Shown: in pieces, positions 41,422 to 53,000 of the stretch
Numbering within the stretch: position 1 is the first letter of the stretch
Layout of the letters: every line of letters starts with the position of its first letter
NCBI GenBank assembly: GCA_040954595.2
Contig: CM082589.2
Coordinates: 9,920,001-9,984,000 of the forward strand
Origin: Balanoglossus misakiensis
Lineage: Eukaryota; Hemichordata
DNA: 64,000 nt
Direction of reading: 5' to 3'
The notes under the pieces: generated by a model
Database searches by the model: none
Told to the model about the DNA's origin: nothing
What the model saw: the letters and a program-made list of their open reading frames with translations, nothing else
Program-made: the position numbers and the translations under genes

Positions 41422-43432
41422 GGTGGTGGTTCCCAGAGTGTATCGTAACCAGGTGATGAGACTAGCCCATGAATCAGTGCTGGGTGGTCACCACGGAACT
41501 CACAAGACCACAGACAAGATCCTCAGCAACTTCGTTTGGCCTGGGCTAACATCAGATGTTTCCCGTTACTGTCAGTCCTGTGATTCATGTCAACGGACAC
41601 AACCAAAGGGACGGGTGACCAAGGTACCACTTGGAAGTATGCCACTAATAGATATCCCTTTCCTACGTATTGCAGTAGACCTGGTTGGCCCTATTCATCC
41701 ATGCACTGAACGCAAGAATAGGTACATACTTACTGTTGTTGATTATGCAACACGCTATCCGGAGGCTGTTGCATTGACTAACATTGATACCAAGACTGTT
41801 GCAGAGGCGCTCCTGGACATCTACTCAAGAGTGGGGTGTCCACGTGAAATTCTGACAGATCAAGGAACTCAATTTACATCAGATGTGATGCGTGAGGTCA
41901 GCCGGCTTTTGTCTATAAAGCAGATGACTACCACCCCATACCACCCAGCATTCAATGGTCTAGTGGAACGGTTCAATGGTACATTGAAACTCATGCTCAG
42001 GAAGATGTGTGAGGAACGTCCAACATATTGGGATCGTTATCTGAATGCTTTACTATTTGCCTACAGAGAAACGCCTCAATCGAGCACAGGATTCTCTCCG
42101 TTTGAGTTACTTTATGGGAGGAGTGTGCGTGGTCCAATGGCTATCTTGAAAGAACTATGGACTGGAGAGATCAGTGAACCAGAAACCAAAACGACTTATC
42201 AATACATCCTTGATCTTCAAAAGAAATTAAAGAAGGCATGCGATTTAGCAAGACAAGAACTGAAGATATCACAAGGCAAATACAAGTCCTACTACAATAG
42301 AAAGGCCAAATGGAGGAAGTTCAACAAAGGTGACGAGGTGTTATTGCTACTACCTACTGACCATAATAAACTACTTATGCACTGGAAGGGTCCTTTTCCA
42401 GTGGTGGAGAAAGCGAGCAATATGGATTACAAGATTGACTTTGGTCATAGGGTGAAAACATTCCATGCCAACCTGTTGAAGAGGTACTATCGAAGAACTG
42501 ATCAGCTAGATGAAGTATCAGCTGGACTTCTTGAGATTGTGTGTGTATCTGTGATAGATGAGCAGAGTTATGAATCTTCAGAAGTACAAGAGAACACAGG
42601 GGTTAAAGTAAACGATGACTTACTGCGGGTTCCTGCATTCAAGCAGAAAGAATTTGCTGCAGATGTGAATGTATGTGACAACTTGTCAGACATACAGAAG
42701 CAAGTGGTGAGGAGGTTGCTGATCAATTACAAAGATATGTTAACTGATATTCGTGGTAACACCAACCTGGGTTTCCATGACATCAAGTTGATGGATCCAA
42801 CACCAGTATGCAGTAGGCCATACCCCATCCCTCATGCACTCCGTGAAGCAGTGAAAGATGAAGTCAAAACGATGATTAAGATGGGAGTAGCTGAACCTTC
42901 AGAGAGTCCATATGCTGTTCCACTGGTAATGGTGAAGAAATCTGATGGGTCCAATCGTTGTTGTGTTGACATGAGAAAGCTCAATCGCATAACAGTGTTT
43001 GATGCAGAGCCTACACCAGACCTGAGTGAGCTTTTTGCTTTTTGCTAAGTTATCCAAGGATCACTATTTCACTAAAGTAGATCTCAGCAAAGAATATTGG
43101 CAAGTCCCGTTGACTGATAATTCTAAACAATTGACGGCATTTATCACGCATGATGGGCTATACCAATTTATCAAAATGCCTTTCGGACTTGTAAATAGTG
43201 CTGCGACTTTTAGCAGAATTATGAGAAGATTGTTAAGAGATATGAAGAACGTAGACAACTATATCGATCACATACTGATCCACACTGCATCATGGGAAGA
43301 ACATATCAAGACAATTACAGATTTGATGAGCAGACTACGAAAGGCAAAGTTAACAGCGAGACCAACTAAGTGTTATGTGGGTTATGAGCAGATCGATTTC
43401 CTGGGTCATGTGGTTGGTCATGGTGAACTAGT
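41422..43432 (+). pseudogene. Integrase followed by truncated reverse transcriptase (Gmr1-like pol)
   Basis: Integrase comes first. Its HHCC region is HESVLGGHHGTHKTTDKIL...CQSCDSCQ, and its core is IAVDLVGPI, ILTDQGTQFTS and NGLVERFNGT (D, D, E). A C-terminal module ends near KTFHANLLKRYY. After a linker of about 60 residues, RT begins in the same frame (RPYPIPHALREAVKDEV, CCVDMRKLNRI). At about 43,031-43,044 a 7-bp unit (GCTTTTT) is tandemly duplicated, shifting the frame into a stop. The RT continues in the next frame (FTKVDLSKEYWQVPL, MPFGLVNSAATFSRIM). The catalytic box reads YIDH (43,260-43,271), with His in place of an essential Asp. Homology ends after DFLGHVVGHGEL. Confidence 0.85.
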
Positions 43433-43830
43433 CCTGTTTCAAAATGACCTACATTACAGGTCCTATGCACACGTATTACATGTTCTGATTGGTTTATCCA
43501 CTTCTCTAAGGTCCACTTGCGGCTCGCTGATTGGAGGGACCTTATGTGTTAGGTCTTATTACTATGTATTATTCACCAGACCTTGTAGGTTAGGTCTTAT
43601 TACAATGCATTATTCACTTTACAGCTCCCTGATTGGTTAATGTGTAGGTCTGGTCCTCCAGTGTTCACTGCCTCATTATGCAGGACCTTGTAGGTTAGGT
43701 CTTATTAATATGTATTTATTCACCATACAGCTCCCTGATTGGTTAACGTGTCAGTCTGGTCCCCCCAGTGTTCACTGCCTCATTGTGAAATGTCCCATGT
43801 GCTTCCTGGCTAGCGTTGTGGTAACATATT
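43433..43830 (+). repeat. Tandem repeat, about 105 bp, two main copies
   Basis: TTGTAGGTTAGGTCTTATTA at 43,583 recurs at 43,688, and both copies continue with ACAGCTCCCTGATTGGTTAA, GGTCTGGTCC and GTGTTCACTGCCTCATT. Diverged partial copies lie upstream from 43,440. It replaces the missing 3' part of the retrotransposon. It could be part of the truncating rearrangement or of another element. Confidence 0.7.
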
Positions 43831-45286
43831 ATTCGGGGTGTCCGCAGATCGTTCATTGATTTTCTGAGAAATAGCCTAACTGATACTATCTCCAACATAA
43901 ACCGCACCCTGGAAAGATTAAATGATCTTTTAGGTGGACTTTGAAAATCTGATTAACTCATCTAAGCATTTTAGCTAAGTTGTATATTTTTTAATTATAA
44001 TCATACAAAATACTTAAAAAATAAAAACAATGTTCAGTTTTAATACCCACTGATGAGGGGAAACATCAGTTTCAAATTCTTTTCATGGGAGCGCTTGAGC
44101 AGAGTTATGAGTTTTGCTCTGTGAAAGAAAATGGGGGGATTTCAAAATATTTCGGGTTGTGAAAGGGGGGGGGGGCATGTGAAAATTAGCGGTAAAAGAT
44201 GAATTCCCCCCCCCCCCTCCAGAGGTGTTTGTGAATGCAGCCTAAGAAAGAAAAAATGTGAAATGGGTCAAATATGGGCCGGACGTGCCCATTCAACTCA
44301 ATTTACTTTTGTTTGCTTTAAGTAGGAATTGATCACAGCTATATTTATTTTGGACACCTGAGCGACAAGAAAACAATCTGATTCTACATTTTAAAAAGCG
44401 TCATTGGAAAAGCACTGCAATTTTGTTTCTTGCTTTAAAAAAGTTTGGGGTGGCATGTAATAATTAAGGTGTGTCTAAATTACTAATTTGGTGCACCTCA
44501 AAGCCCTTAGCCAATGTAAATTATATCCTGCATTGTATTCATGAAGGATATCCTCCCGCGAGGTCAATGCCATTCAATGTCAAACAGTCTCAACAAAGAC
44601 CATTGGACACTCATAGCCGTTTTGTATGAAAGTGACTGGAGTACGAGATGAGTTTCATGACAACAACAAATCATGCTCAGTCTCGCTGCAGGGTCTATAA
44701 TTTCAATAACGGCTAGACGCTGGACACTATCTTAGGTAACACTTTAGGGTCATAGTGCTGGAACGACATGTTTAAACAGGTCGTTCCGGCACTCTGACCC
44801 TTTCGGCCCCAGTCGTTTCAGCCCCCATTTTCCACGACCCAAGTCGTTACAGCCCGGACAGTAACACCCCAAACATTTCAACACTTATCAGGGAAGACCT
44901 TAGCCCAACTATTAAAACTTGGCTTGAACCTACTTAAGTTCTCCGCATGAAATATGAGCGAGCGTTGTCAGAGGACGACAGCTACGCACACTTTGGGCAT
45001 GACCGAATCAAACAGAATTGAATATTCTATATTCGGAAAAAACACCTTATCTCCGTTTTGCCGTTGACAAACCGATTTCTGTCATGACAGTTACTCCCGG
45101 GGACTGTGACAGACCATATACAGACAGTAGAGGCCGCGCGCTGGGGGTCTACACAAGTCACTACAGCTGATGTAAGCAAGTACAACATGCTTTGCTTGCA
45201 GGAATGTTCCATTTTCAATAGAGGGGTGTGTATATTCAGAGGGAATGTCAGTCGGGGCCCTGGCTGGCAACATGCGGCGTATATAT
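43831..45286. other. Unclassified sequence with two inverted structures
   Basis: No gene is recognised. G11 at 44,165-44,175 faces C12 at 44,206-44,217, a potential hairpin or quadruplex. 44,746-44,801 is a 56-bp near-perfect hairpin (AGGGTCATAGTGCTGGAACG pairs with the right half, 3 mismatches in 28, AAACAG at the centre side). It is followed by a stretch rich in CAGTCGTTTCAGCCCC-like motifs (44,810-44,880). Confidence 0.5.
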
Positions 45287-45295
45287 TGACAATCT

Positions 45296-46223
45296 TAGCC
45301 GGGAGACCAGGGCGTCGATCTAAAATACAACGCTCGGGGACAGTCGAGCAAGTCCTGCTGAGCTGAAAGATAGTAGTCTTGGCAACGATCGAGGTCGCTT
45401 AGTAACAAATGGATAACGAGTGATCTATCAAATGTTGACGGGCGCCAGTGGTTGGATGATATAATTAAAGGCACGTAAGCTGTAACTGGATAAAAAATTA
45501 AAGTTTTAAATAATCTCATATATGCTTTTAATTATGTCTATTAAATGCTATTTCATGATAATATATCAAGCTCAACACTTATTTATGACAAAATGGCCAA
45601 AAATTAAAGAAAAACGAAAATTCCTGCAATTTTAAAAAAAGCGCAATATTGCAATGAAAAATGAAAATCTGATGTCTCAGTGGTGTACATTTACTTCCAT
45701 GAGCTCAAGTGGATGAGATCATGTTTTGTTTATGAAGTTTCACAACCGGAAATGCAACATTTTCATTGTTTCTTGCATTTTCCCACGGTGGCGGCCATAA
45801 TCGCTTGCGGCAAAGCTTTATTATTTATCTGGTTAAAACTTGCATATGCACTCATACTTAGGGTTTATAATGCTTGTGTATTGTTCACTACCTCCATCTG
45901 CATGGACTAATGGTAGTGCAGTTTGAAACAAAAATTATGAAAATTATCCCAAAAGTTACACCTTACGTGCCTTTAACAAAGCTTGGTTATGAATATTCAT
46001 ACACTTTCAAAACCACTCCCACATCCCATCGCGGGAATTTCACACATGACTCCACCTCTATTTCCTTATTTAGAAGGCGACGATGTCATGTGGTTAACAT
46101 TGAGTGACCAATTAGCTTACACGCAAGATTTACCACACGTGTCGTTCTACGAACAGAATTCTGTTCGTAAATAGAGACTGTCCCCGGGCGTTTCTTTTCC
46201 CCGACGCCCTGGTCTCCAGGCTA
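45296..46223. mobile_element. TIR element, 928 bp, with 9-bp target duplication
   Basis: The ends TAGCCGGGAGACCAGGGCGT and, inverted, TAGCCTGGAGACCAGGGCGT differ at one position. Similarity resumes further in at CTCGGGGACAGTC / CCCGGGGACAGTC. TGACAATCT flanks both sides (45,287-45,295 and 46,224-46,232). Duplications of 8-9 bp fit hAT, Mutator-like or Merlin families. No transposase is encoded, only short non-conserved frames, so it is non-autonomous. Confidence 0.85.
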
Positions 46224-46532
46224 TGACAATCTCGCTGATAGGCGCAGCTGGAATTTATGTTTCTGTGGTATGATTATTGTATTTTATCAATGCACAATCA
46301 CGATGGGCGAGTTTCAAGCAAGCAATTGGATTCGCTTCAATCCCTCACTAAAATCTAGACTGCACCACTGTATAATAACACAATACAGTCTTCTAGCCTC
46401 ATGGTATAAACAGGAACTCTTGTCTGCTGGACATCCGTGTACTTTGGTCTACTGAGTGAACGCGTTACGTATAGAGGTAGCGCAAAGTGAAAACCTATTT
46501 AAGGCAGCCACAACAATCAGTGTTGACGTACA

Positions 46533-46643
46533 TACAATCTGACTAAAATCGCAGTTGGTATGACGACAGCATACTAATAATACTGTACCACATAAGTAAA
46601 AGACGTCGTCGTACCATACATCTGATTTTATTCAGATTACTGC
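46533..46643. mobile_element. Hairpin element (diverged)
   Basis: AATCTGACTAAAATC...GTATGACGAC on the left pairs with GTCGTCGTACCATACATCTG ATTTTATTCAGATT on the right, with mismatches. The terminal AATCTGA-TAAAATCAGAT motif is shared with the element at 46,891, so the two are probably one MITE family. Confidence 0.6.
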
Positions 46644-46656
46644 ATATTTGCATATA

Positions 46657-46863
46657 CTGTGAAACAAGTTATTTTCGCGAGCAATACATTTTCGCGAGAT
46701 ACGTGAGAGCCAAAATGGTATGAAAATAAGAGGTCGCATAATTATTTTTGAAGATAACGATGCAGTGAATGAAATAAGAGAACGCGAAAATTAATACTCG
46801 CGAAACAGTAGCCTCTCTCGATATCGTGAAAATTTCAACTCGCTAAAATAAAGTGTTTTACAG
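46657..46863. mobile_element. TA-flanked MITE (207 bp)
   Basis: CTGTGAAACAAGTTATTTTC at the left and, inverted, CTGTAAAACACTTTATTTTA at the right form the TIRs. TA flanks both ends (46,655-46,656 and 46,864-46,865), as for Tc1/mariner-type elements. The interior repeats TTTTCGCGA several times. Confidence 0.75.
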
Positions 46864-46890
46864 TAGTTTATGTATGTAAAGTGTTCCTGA

Positions 46891-47018
46891 TGTTAACACA
46901 ATCTGTTTGAAATCAGATGTAGGCCTAGGGAATGGCGACGTAGTTTTTTGATGCTGCGACAGCATAAAAAACACGTCGCCGTTCCCTACATCTGATTTTA
47001 ATCAGATTAGCGTTAACA
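46891..47018. mobile_element. Almost fully palindromic MITE (128 bp)
   Basis: TGTTAACACAATCTGTTTGA at the left is matched inverted by TGTTAACGCTAATCTGATTA at the right. The arms continue through ATCAGATGTAGG and GGCGACGTAGTTTTTT to a centre at GATGCTGCGACAGCATA near 46,953. One arm has an extra GCCT. It would form a stable hairpin if transcribed. Confidence 0.8.
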
Positions 47019-47122
47019 TAACTTTATCAGAATAAGTTAACGCCATAACTTTGACAGAATAAGAGTTGCCTCAAACGGCTCTAACCGAATTTCCATTAAT
47101 AGCAGAACAAACAAGCTGTAAT

Positions 47123-49090
47123 CAATACGCCAACCTTTAAAATATTACTTTAGAAAGTTTGTATTCATACTTTCTTCAAGTTGTCATAACGCTAACCCGA
47201 AATGTGTTTTAGTATTGCCTTTGTATTAATGGGCTAGATTCATGGCGTTATATGTCATAAATTAAAAAGACAACCCTTATTGTTTTTGATAATATTTATG
47301 TCGGAGAATCCACAATGAAAAATATGTATTTTCAATTTCATAACTCAAAATAATTTTCAAATCCATGACCTTATTTTCAACTCCAGTGATCGTACATCCT
47401 GAACCTTGTTCCAGTAAATGATTGGTCATTACAGGGTTAATGGGCACTCTCCCGTTCTCTTCCTCCGCAGTTTCATTCATGTTCTTGTTTGACGGAAATG
47501 GGTGTGACCAGACGATTGAATGTTTTCATGTGGGTTGAGTTGTTCATCGGGAACGGCCTCCTGGTGTGTCTGTACAGGTACGCAAGGAGAAACTGCCCAC
47601 AAGAAGCTGCGAGTGAAACTATTTAAGGTAGTATGTGCCTCGCGGTCCGAGATTCTGACAAATGATAGTCCTCAAAACTTTTTCAAGTCATTGATTTACT
47701 AAAGTGTGTGGTGAGTCTCTTTGAAAACAACAACAATATTACTCATCATATTGTAATTTTTTGAAACTATAAAATGAAGTTGACAATGCACCAAACAGAT
47801 TCTATTTATTTCTTCATGACCATGTTCACCCCAAGGTCATATGGACCTGCAAGTATATGCCAGAGCCAGAGTCGACATTACCGAAGCCAGAGTTTAAAGC
47901 TTACAGGTCACCCCTTGCCAGCTCATGACTAGCTAAACTGCCATGGATGCCAAGAGATATATGACTACGGTAACCTGTAGATGGTTTCAGTATGTTTGAA
48001 GAAAGTGGTGGCGCACTTTTGGCTACATTTGAAATGGCTATGGTACCAGTGGTTGAATTTGCAAAGGTGACCTTTGACCTGGCATCTTTAAAGATATTAA
48101 AGAACGATTTACCATTCCTTGTTGTCGTAAAATGACATCTGTAATAACTTATATTTTATCTGTTCATCTTGAAGTACTATATATTTAAACGCCAATTTTC
48201 CATTGCCAATCAAGTTTTTACAAATAAATTGTAATATGCATGTTGATTTTACAAAAACTCCTTACTTCCAAGTGAATTCTGTTACACATCACGTAACTAT
48301 TTTCCCCACGAATTCTTCAGTTGCTAACTCGGAAATTTCATATATTGGGCAGAAATTGGATACATTACCCAGCCATTAAAATTACAGTTTTCTATTTTAA
48401 TTGATCGTCCATAACTTCAAGTACTTTGACTTGACATACATTAAAAACATCATGGTGAATAAATAAAAATTATTTGATTATCTAATTGTGCATGTTTACA
48501 TGGTTTTATTTTAGTATGCTGGGTACTTAATGTCTAATGGCTCGCTGATTTTATACTGTTCAAGATGACAATCTAATTTTAGTTTTCAGCTGATAATTGA
48601 AATCAATGATTCAAAAAAATTGAATTTTGACATGAATAAACTTCTTGTTCATGGCAGTTGCTGTGTTTTGTTTCATTTGTATTCAATTTTTGCAAGCATA
48701 CCATTGAGCACAGTTTGATTTGATTAAACACGTTTATCGGAAAATTTTGTCATTTGAAATATCTGTTTTTGCGCCCTCTACCATTTGACCAAATGATTCT
48801 CTTATTTTGGTGGCCTTTGTCTGTGTATATGAGAATACTATAGTACTCTCGCATCGATCATAGTAGAAGTTGATAACGTCTCTTGCCACGTGGCCTGGAA
48901 GAAAGGCGATCTTTAGAGTAAAAAAAACAAACTATCCAGATAGGAAGCTAGAAAAGAAGTTGAATCGTTGAAATTTTATTTATTTTATATTGTTAATATC
49001 GTTGGTGATGTTGACTGGCCGACAATCTTTGTCACACGAGTCTTTGCAGGCAGATTAAAACATTGCCTATTCCAGCAATAATCACAACAG
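47123..49090 (+). repeat. 1.97-kb duplicated segment, copy 2
   Basis: Direct copy of 30,355-32,323 with scattered substitutions and only single-base length changes, 16.77 kb away. The intervening block contains the Gmr1-like element and its nested transposon. The flanks on either side of the two copies are unrelated. Confidence 0.9.
47471..47626 (+). CDS. Candidate terminal exon, single-pass membrane protein (copy 2)
   Basis: Same acceptor (TCTTCCTCCGCAG ending 47,470), same 51-codon frame and same TAA (47,624-47,626) as copy 1. The hydrophobic segment here reads FMWVELFIGNGLLVCL, so two polar replacements (Glu, Asn) fall in the membrane span, while the YRYARRNCPQEAASETI tail is unchanged. 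Frame conservation favours a real exon, while the polar changes suggest this copy is relaxing. Confidence 0.35.
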   Translation, partial: FHSCSCLTEMGVTRRLNVFMWVELFIGNGLLVCLYRYARRNCPQEAASETI

Positions 49091-50071
49091 GAGTGTGTCA
49101 CACAGGAGACAGTTGGGATTATAGTCATAATCTACCTTAGTTTGTTGTCAACAACCAGATGTGGTCGCATTCCGTGCATCCGTGCATATTTTGGAACAAC
49201 GACTCTATCGAACAGACGTATTTCAAACACCTTGGAGAAAAACATCGATGACCAGTGGAATTGACTGTCGCTTGAAATCCGATAGGAATACACCTGTTTA
49301 CGGTGGACGATACCGACACTCCTCTGCTAACTTAATCTGCTCTGCTAACTATACCTGCTTTGATTAAGTTGCGTCTAAAACTTTCCTTACAATACAATGT
49401 GGGTCTCGACTGTCGGTCCCAACTATAGCGACGACAGCCTCGGTATGTTTCGCCGATAGCAATCCGGAGATGAAATTTGCATACAGCAATATCTTTCAAG
49501 ATAAATAATTTATGTCCTAAAGGTATTACTTTTAGTGGTCTGACGGAGACGTTTTCTGCTGTAACATGCAAAACCTGCGGCGGACCTGAGGTCATGTTGC
49601 GAACACTGTAGTTTTGTTACGCCCGCCATCCTTCGGACGTTTACCTCATCGGGGCTTCTTTGGGGAATCAGCCACGTCCGAAGGGTGAGAGTGTAAATTC
49701 TCTCCCTCTCCTTCTCCACCCAACATATTCATAGAGTCAGAGAGAGGTACCCGGCATATCGTAAACTTAACGAGAGGCATAACGAGACTTTCAACAAGTT
49801 TTCCGAGTAACACAAATAGTTGTGGTTTATTACTGGTCACACGTAAGAATTACACGACTCTATCCATGCTCGTTGACTCCCGTCACGGATCTCCGGTGAT
49901 AATAATGTGATATCAAATTTCACCACCTCTTATTAATACGTTAGTCAAGTATTATGTCATAAAAGGAACACGTCATCTTAATATTTCTTAAACATGAACT
50001 TAGCGCGTGATATCTCTATCTCGTTCTGACATGTATCAATTACACAATCTTGTTTACTCTGAGTCAAATAC
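49091..50071. other. Unclassified sequence between duplication and satellite C
   Basis: No recognisable gene or repeat apart from the 25-bp sequence at 49,400-49,424 shared with 32,513-32,537. Open frames on both strands are under 90 codons without recognisable domains. Confidence 0.5.
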
Positions 50072-53000
50072 CTATTTTTTTTTGGTGATTTTCACCGATG
50101 TTTTTTTTTTCAAAAATCGACGAACCAATGATTTTTTTCAAAATCGACGAAATTTTGAGATTATGCAAAGTCGAAAATTTTTCATTTTTTGATGATTTTC
50201 ACCCATGATTTTTTTCAAAAATCTACGAAATTTTGAGATTTTGCAAACTCGAAAATTTGTCATTTTTTTATGATTTTCACCCATGATTTTTTTTTAAAAA
50301 TCGACGAACCCATAATTTTTTTCAAAATCGACGAAATTTTGAGATTTTGCAGTCTAAAATGTTTCATTTTTTGATGATTTTCACCCATGTTTTTTTTTCA
50401 AAAATCGACGAACCCATGTTTTTTTTCAAAAGTCGACGAAATTTTGAGATTTTGCAGTCTTAAATTTGTCATTTTTTGATGGTTTTCACCCATGTTTTTT
50501 TAAAAAATCGACGAACCCGTGATTTTTTTTCAAAATCGACGAAATTTTGAGATTTTGCAAAATCAAAAATTTGTCATTTTTTGATGATTTTCACCCATGT
50601 TTTTTTTTTCAGAAATCGACGAACGCATGTTTTTTTTCAAAAATCGACGAAATTTTGAGATTTTGCAGTCGAAAATTTGTCATTTTTTGATGGTTTTCAC
50701 CCATGTTTTTTTAAAAAATCGACGAACCCGTGATTTTTTTCAAAATCGACGAAATTTTGAGATTTTGCAAAATCAAAAATTTGTCATTTTTTTGATGATT
50801 TTCACCCATGATTTTTTTTCAAAAATCGACGAAATTTTAAGATTTGCAGTCGAAAATTTGTCATTTTTTGATGATTTTCACCCATGATTTTTTCAAAAAT
50901 CGACGAACCCATATTTTTTTTCAAAATCGACGAAATTTTGAGATTTTGCAAAGTCGAAAATTTGTAATTTTTTGATGATTTTCACCCATGTTTTTTTTTT
51001 CAAAAATCGACGATATTTTGAGATTTCGCAAAGTTGAAAATTTGACATTTGTTGATGATTTTCATGAGCTATAGCCTATGATTTTTTTTTCAAAAATCGA
51101 CGAAATTTTGAGATTTTGCAGTCGAAAATTTGTCATTTTGTTGATTTTCACCCATGTTTTTTTTAAACAATCGACGAACCCATGATTTTTTTTCAAAATC
51201 GACGAACTTTTGAGATTTTGCAAAATCGAAAATTTGTCATTTTTTGATGATTTTCACCCATGATTTTTTTTCAAAAATCGACGAACCCATAATTTTTTTC
51301 AAAATCGACGAAATTTTGAGATTTTGCAAAGTCGAAAATTTTTCATTTTTTGATGATTTTCACCCATGTTTTTTTAAAAAATCAACGAACCCATGATTTT
51401 TTTTCAAAATCGACGAAATTTTGAAATTTTGCAAAATCAAAAATTTGTCGTTTTTTTGAGGATTTTCACCCATGATTTTTTTTTCAAAAATCGACGAAAT
51501 TTTGAGATTTTGCAGTCGAAAATTTGTCATTTTGTTGATTTTCACCCATGTTTTTTTTAAACAATCGACGAACCCATGATTTTTTTTCAAAATCGACGAA
51601 CTTTTGAGATTTTGCAAAATCGAAAATTTGTCATTTTTTGATGATTTTCACCCATGATTTTTTTTCAAAAATCGACGAACCCATATTTTTTTTCAAAATC
51701 GACGAAATTTTGAGATTTTGCAAAGTCGAAAATTTTTCATTTTTTGATGATTTTCACCCATGTTTTTTTAAAAAATCAACGAACCCATGATTTTTTTTCA
51801 AAATCGACGAAATTTTGAAATTTTGCAAAATCAAAAATTTGTCGTTTTTTTGAGGATTTTCACCCATGATTTTTTTTTCAAAAATCGACGAAATTTTGAG
51901 ATTTTGCAGTCGAAAATTTGTAAATTTTTGATGATTTTCACCCATGTTTTTTTAAAAAATCAACGAACCCATGCTTTTTTTCAAAAGTCGACGAAATTTT
52001 AAGATTTTGCAGTCTTAAATTTGTCATTTTTTGATGGTTTTCACTCATGTTTTTTTAAAAAATCGACGAACCCGTGATTTTTTTTCAAAATCGACGAAAT
52101 TTTGAGATTTTGCAAAATCAAAAATTTGTCATTTTTTTGATGATTTTCACCCATGATTTTTTTTCGAAAATCGACGAAATTTTGAGATTTTGCAGTCGAA
52201 AATTTGTCATTTTTTGAAGATTTTCACCCATGATTTTTTTCAAAAATCGACGAACCCATAATTTTTTTCAAAATCGACGAAATTTTGACATTTTGCAAAG
52301 TCGAAAATTTGTCATTTTTTGATGATTTTCACCCATGTTTTTTTTCAAAAATCGACGAACCCATGGTTTTTTTTCAAAAATCGACGATATTTTGAGATTT
52401 CGCAAAGTTGAAAATTTGACATTTGTTGATGATTTTCATGAGCTACAGCCAATGATTTTTTTTTCAAAAATCGACGAAATTTTGAGATTTTGCAGTCGAA
52501 AATTTGTCATTTTGTTGATTTTCACCCATGTTTTTTTTAAACAATCGACGAACCCATGATTTTTTTTCAAAATCGGCGAACTTTTGAGATTTGGAAAATC
52601 GAAAATTTGTCATTTTTTGATGATTTTCACCCATGATTTTTTTACAAAAATCGACGAACCCATGATTTTTTTCAAAATCGACGAAATTTTGAGGTTTTGC
52701 AAAGTCGAAAATTTTTCATTTTTTGATGATTTTCACCCATGTTTTTTTTTAAAAATCAACGAACCCATGATTTTTTTTCCAAATCGACGAAATTTTGAGA
52801 TTTTGCAAAGTCGAAAATTCACCCATGTTTTTTTAAAAAATCAACGAACCCATGATTTTTTTCAAAATCGATGAAATTTTGAGATTTTGCAAAGTCGAAA
52901 ATTCACCCATGTTTTTTTTCAAAAATCGACAAACCCATAATTTTTTTCAAAATCGACGAAATTTTGAGATTTTGCAAAATCAAAAATTTGTCATTTTTTG

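Larger units (their letters stand above)
33010..43432 (+). mobile_element. Gmr1-like LTR retrotransposon, decayed, 3'-truncated, split by a DNA transposon
   Basis: The probable 5' LTR ends at about 33,834 (CTCTGACA); its start is not determinable and 33,010 is a guess. A tRNA-Pro-type primer site follows at 33,837, then gag and protease (34,173-35,945). After the nested element (35,946-41,418) come integrase and then RT (41,422-43,432). Integrase upstream of RT is the hallmark of Gmr1-like elements within the Ty3/Gypsy lineage. The RT stops inside the domain, and RNase H and the 3' LTR are missing. Frame breaks in gag and before RT, and a mutated catalytic residue, show it is dead. Confidence 0.8.

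Noticed and set aside
43433-43640. Continuation of the reverse transcriptase frame to 43,640
   Set aside because: After about 43,432 the translation loses RT similarity and enters a 105-bp tandem repeat; the open frame is accidental.
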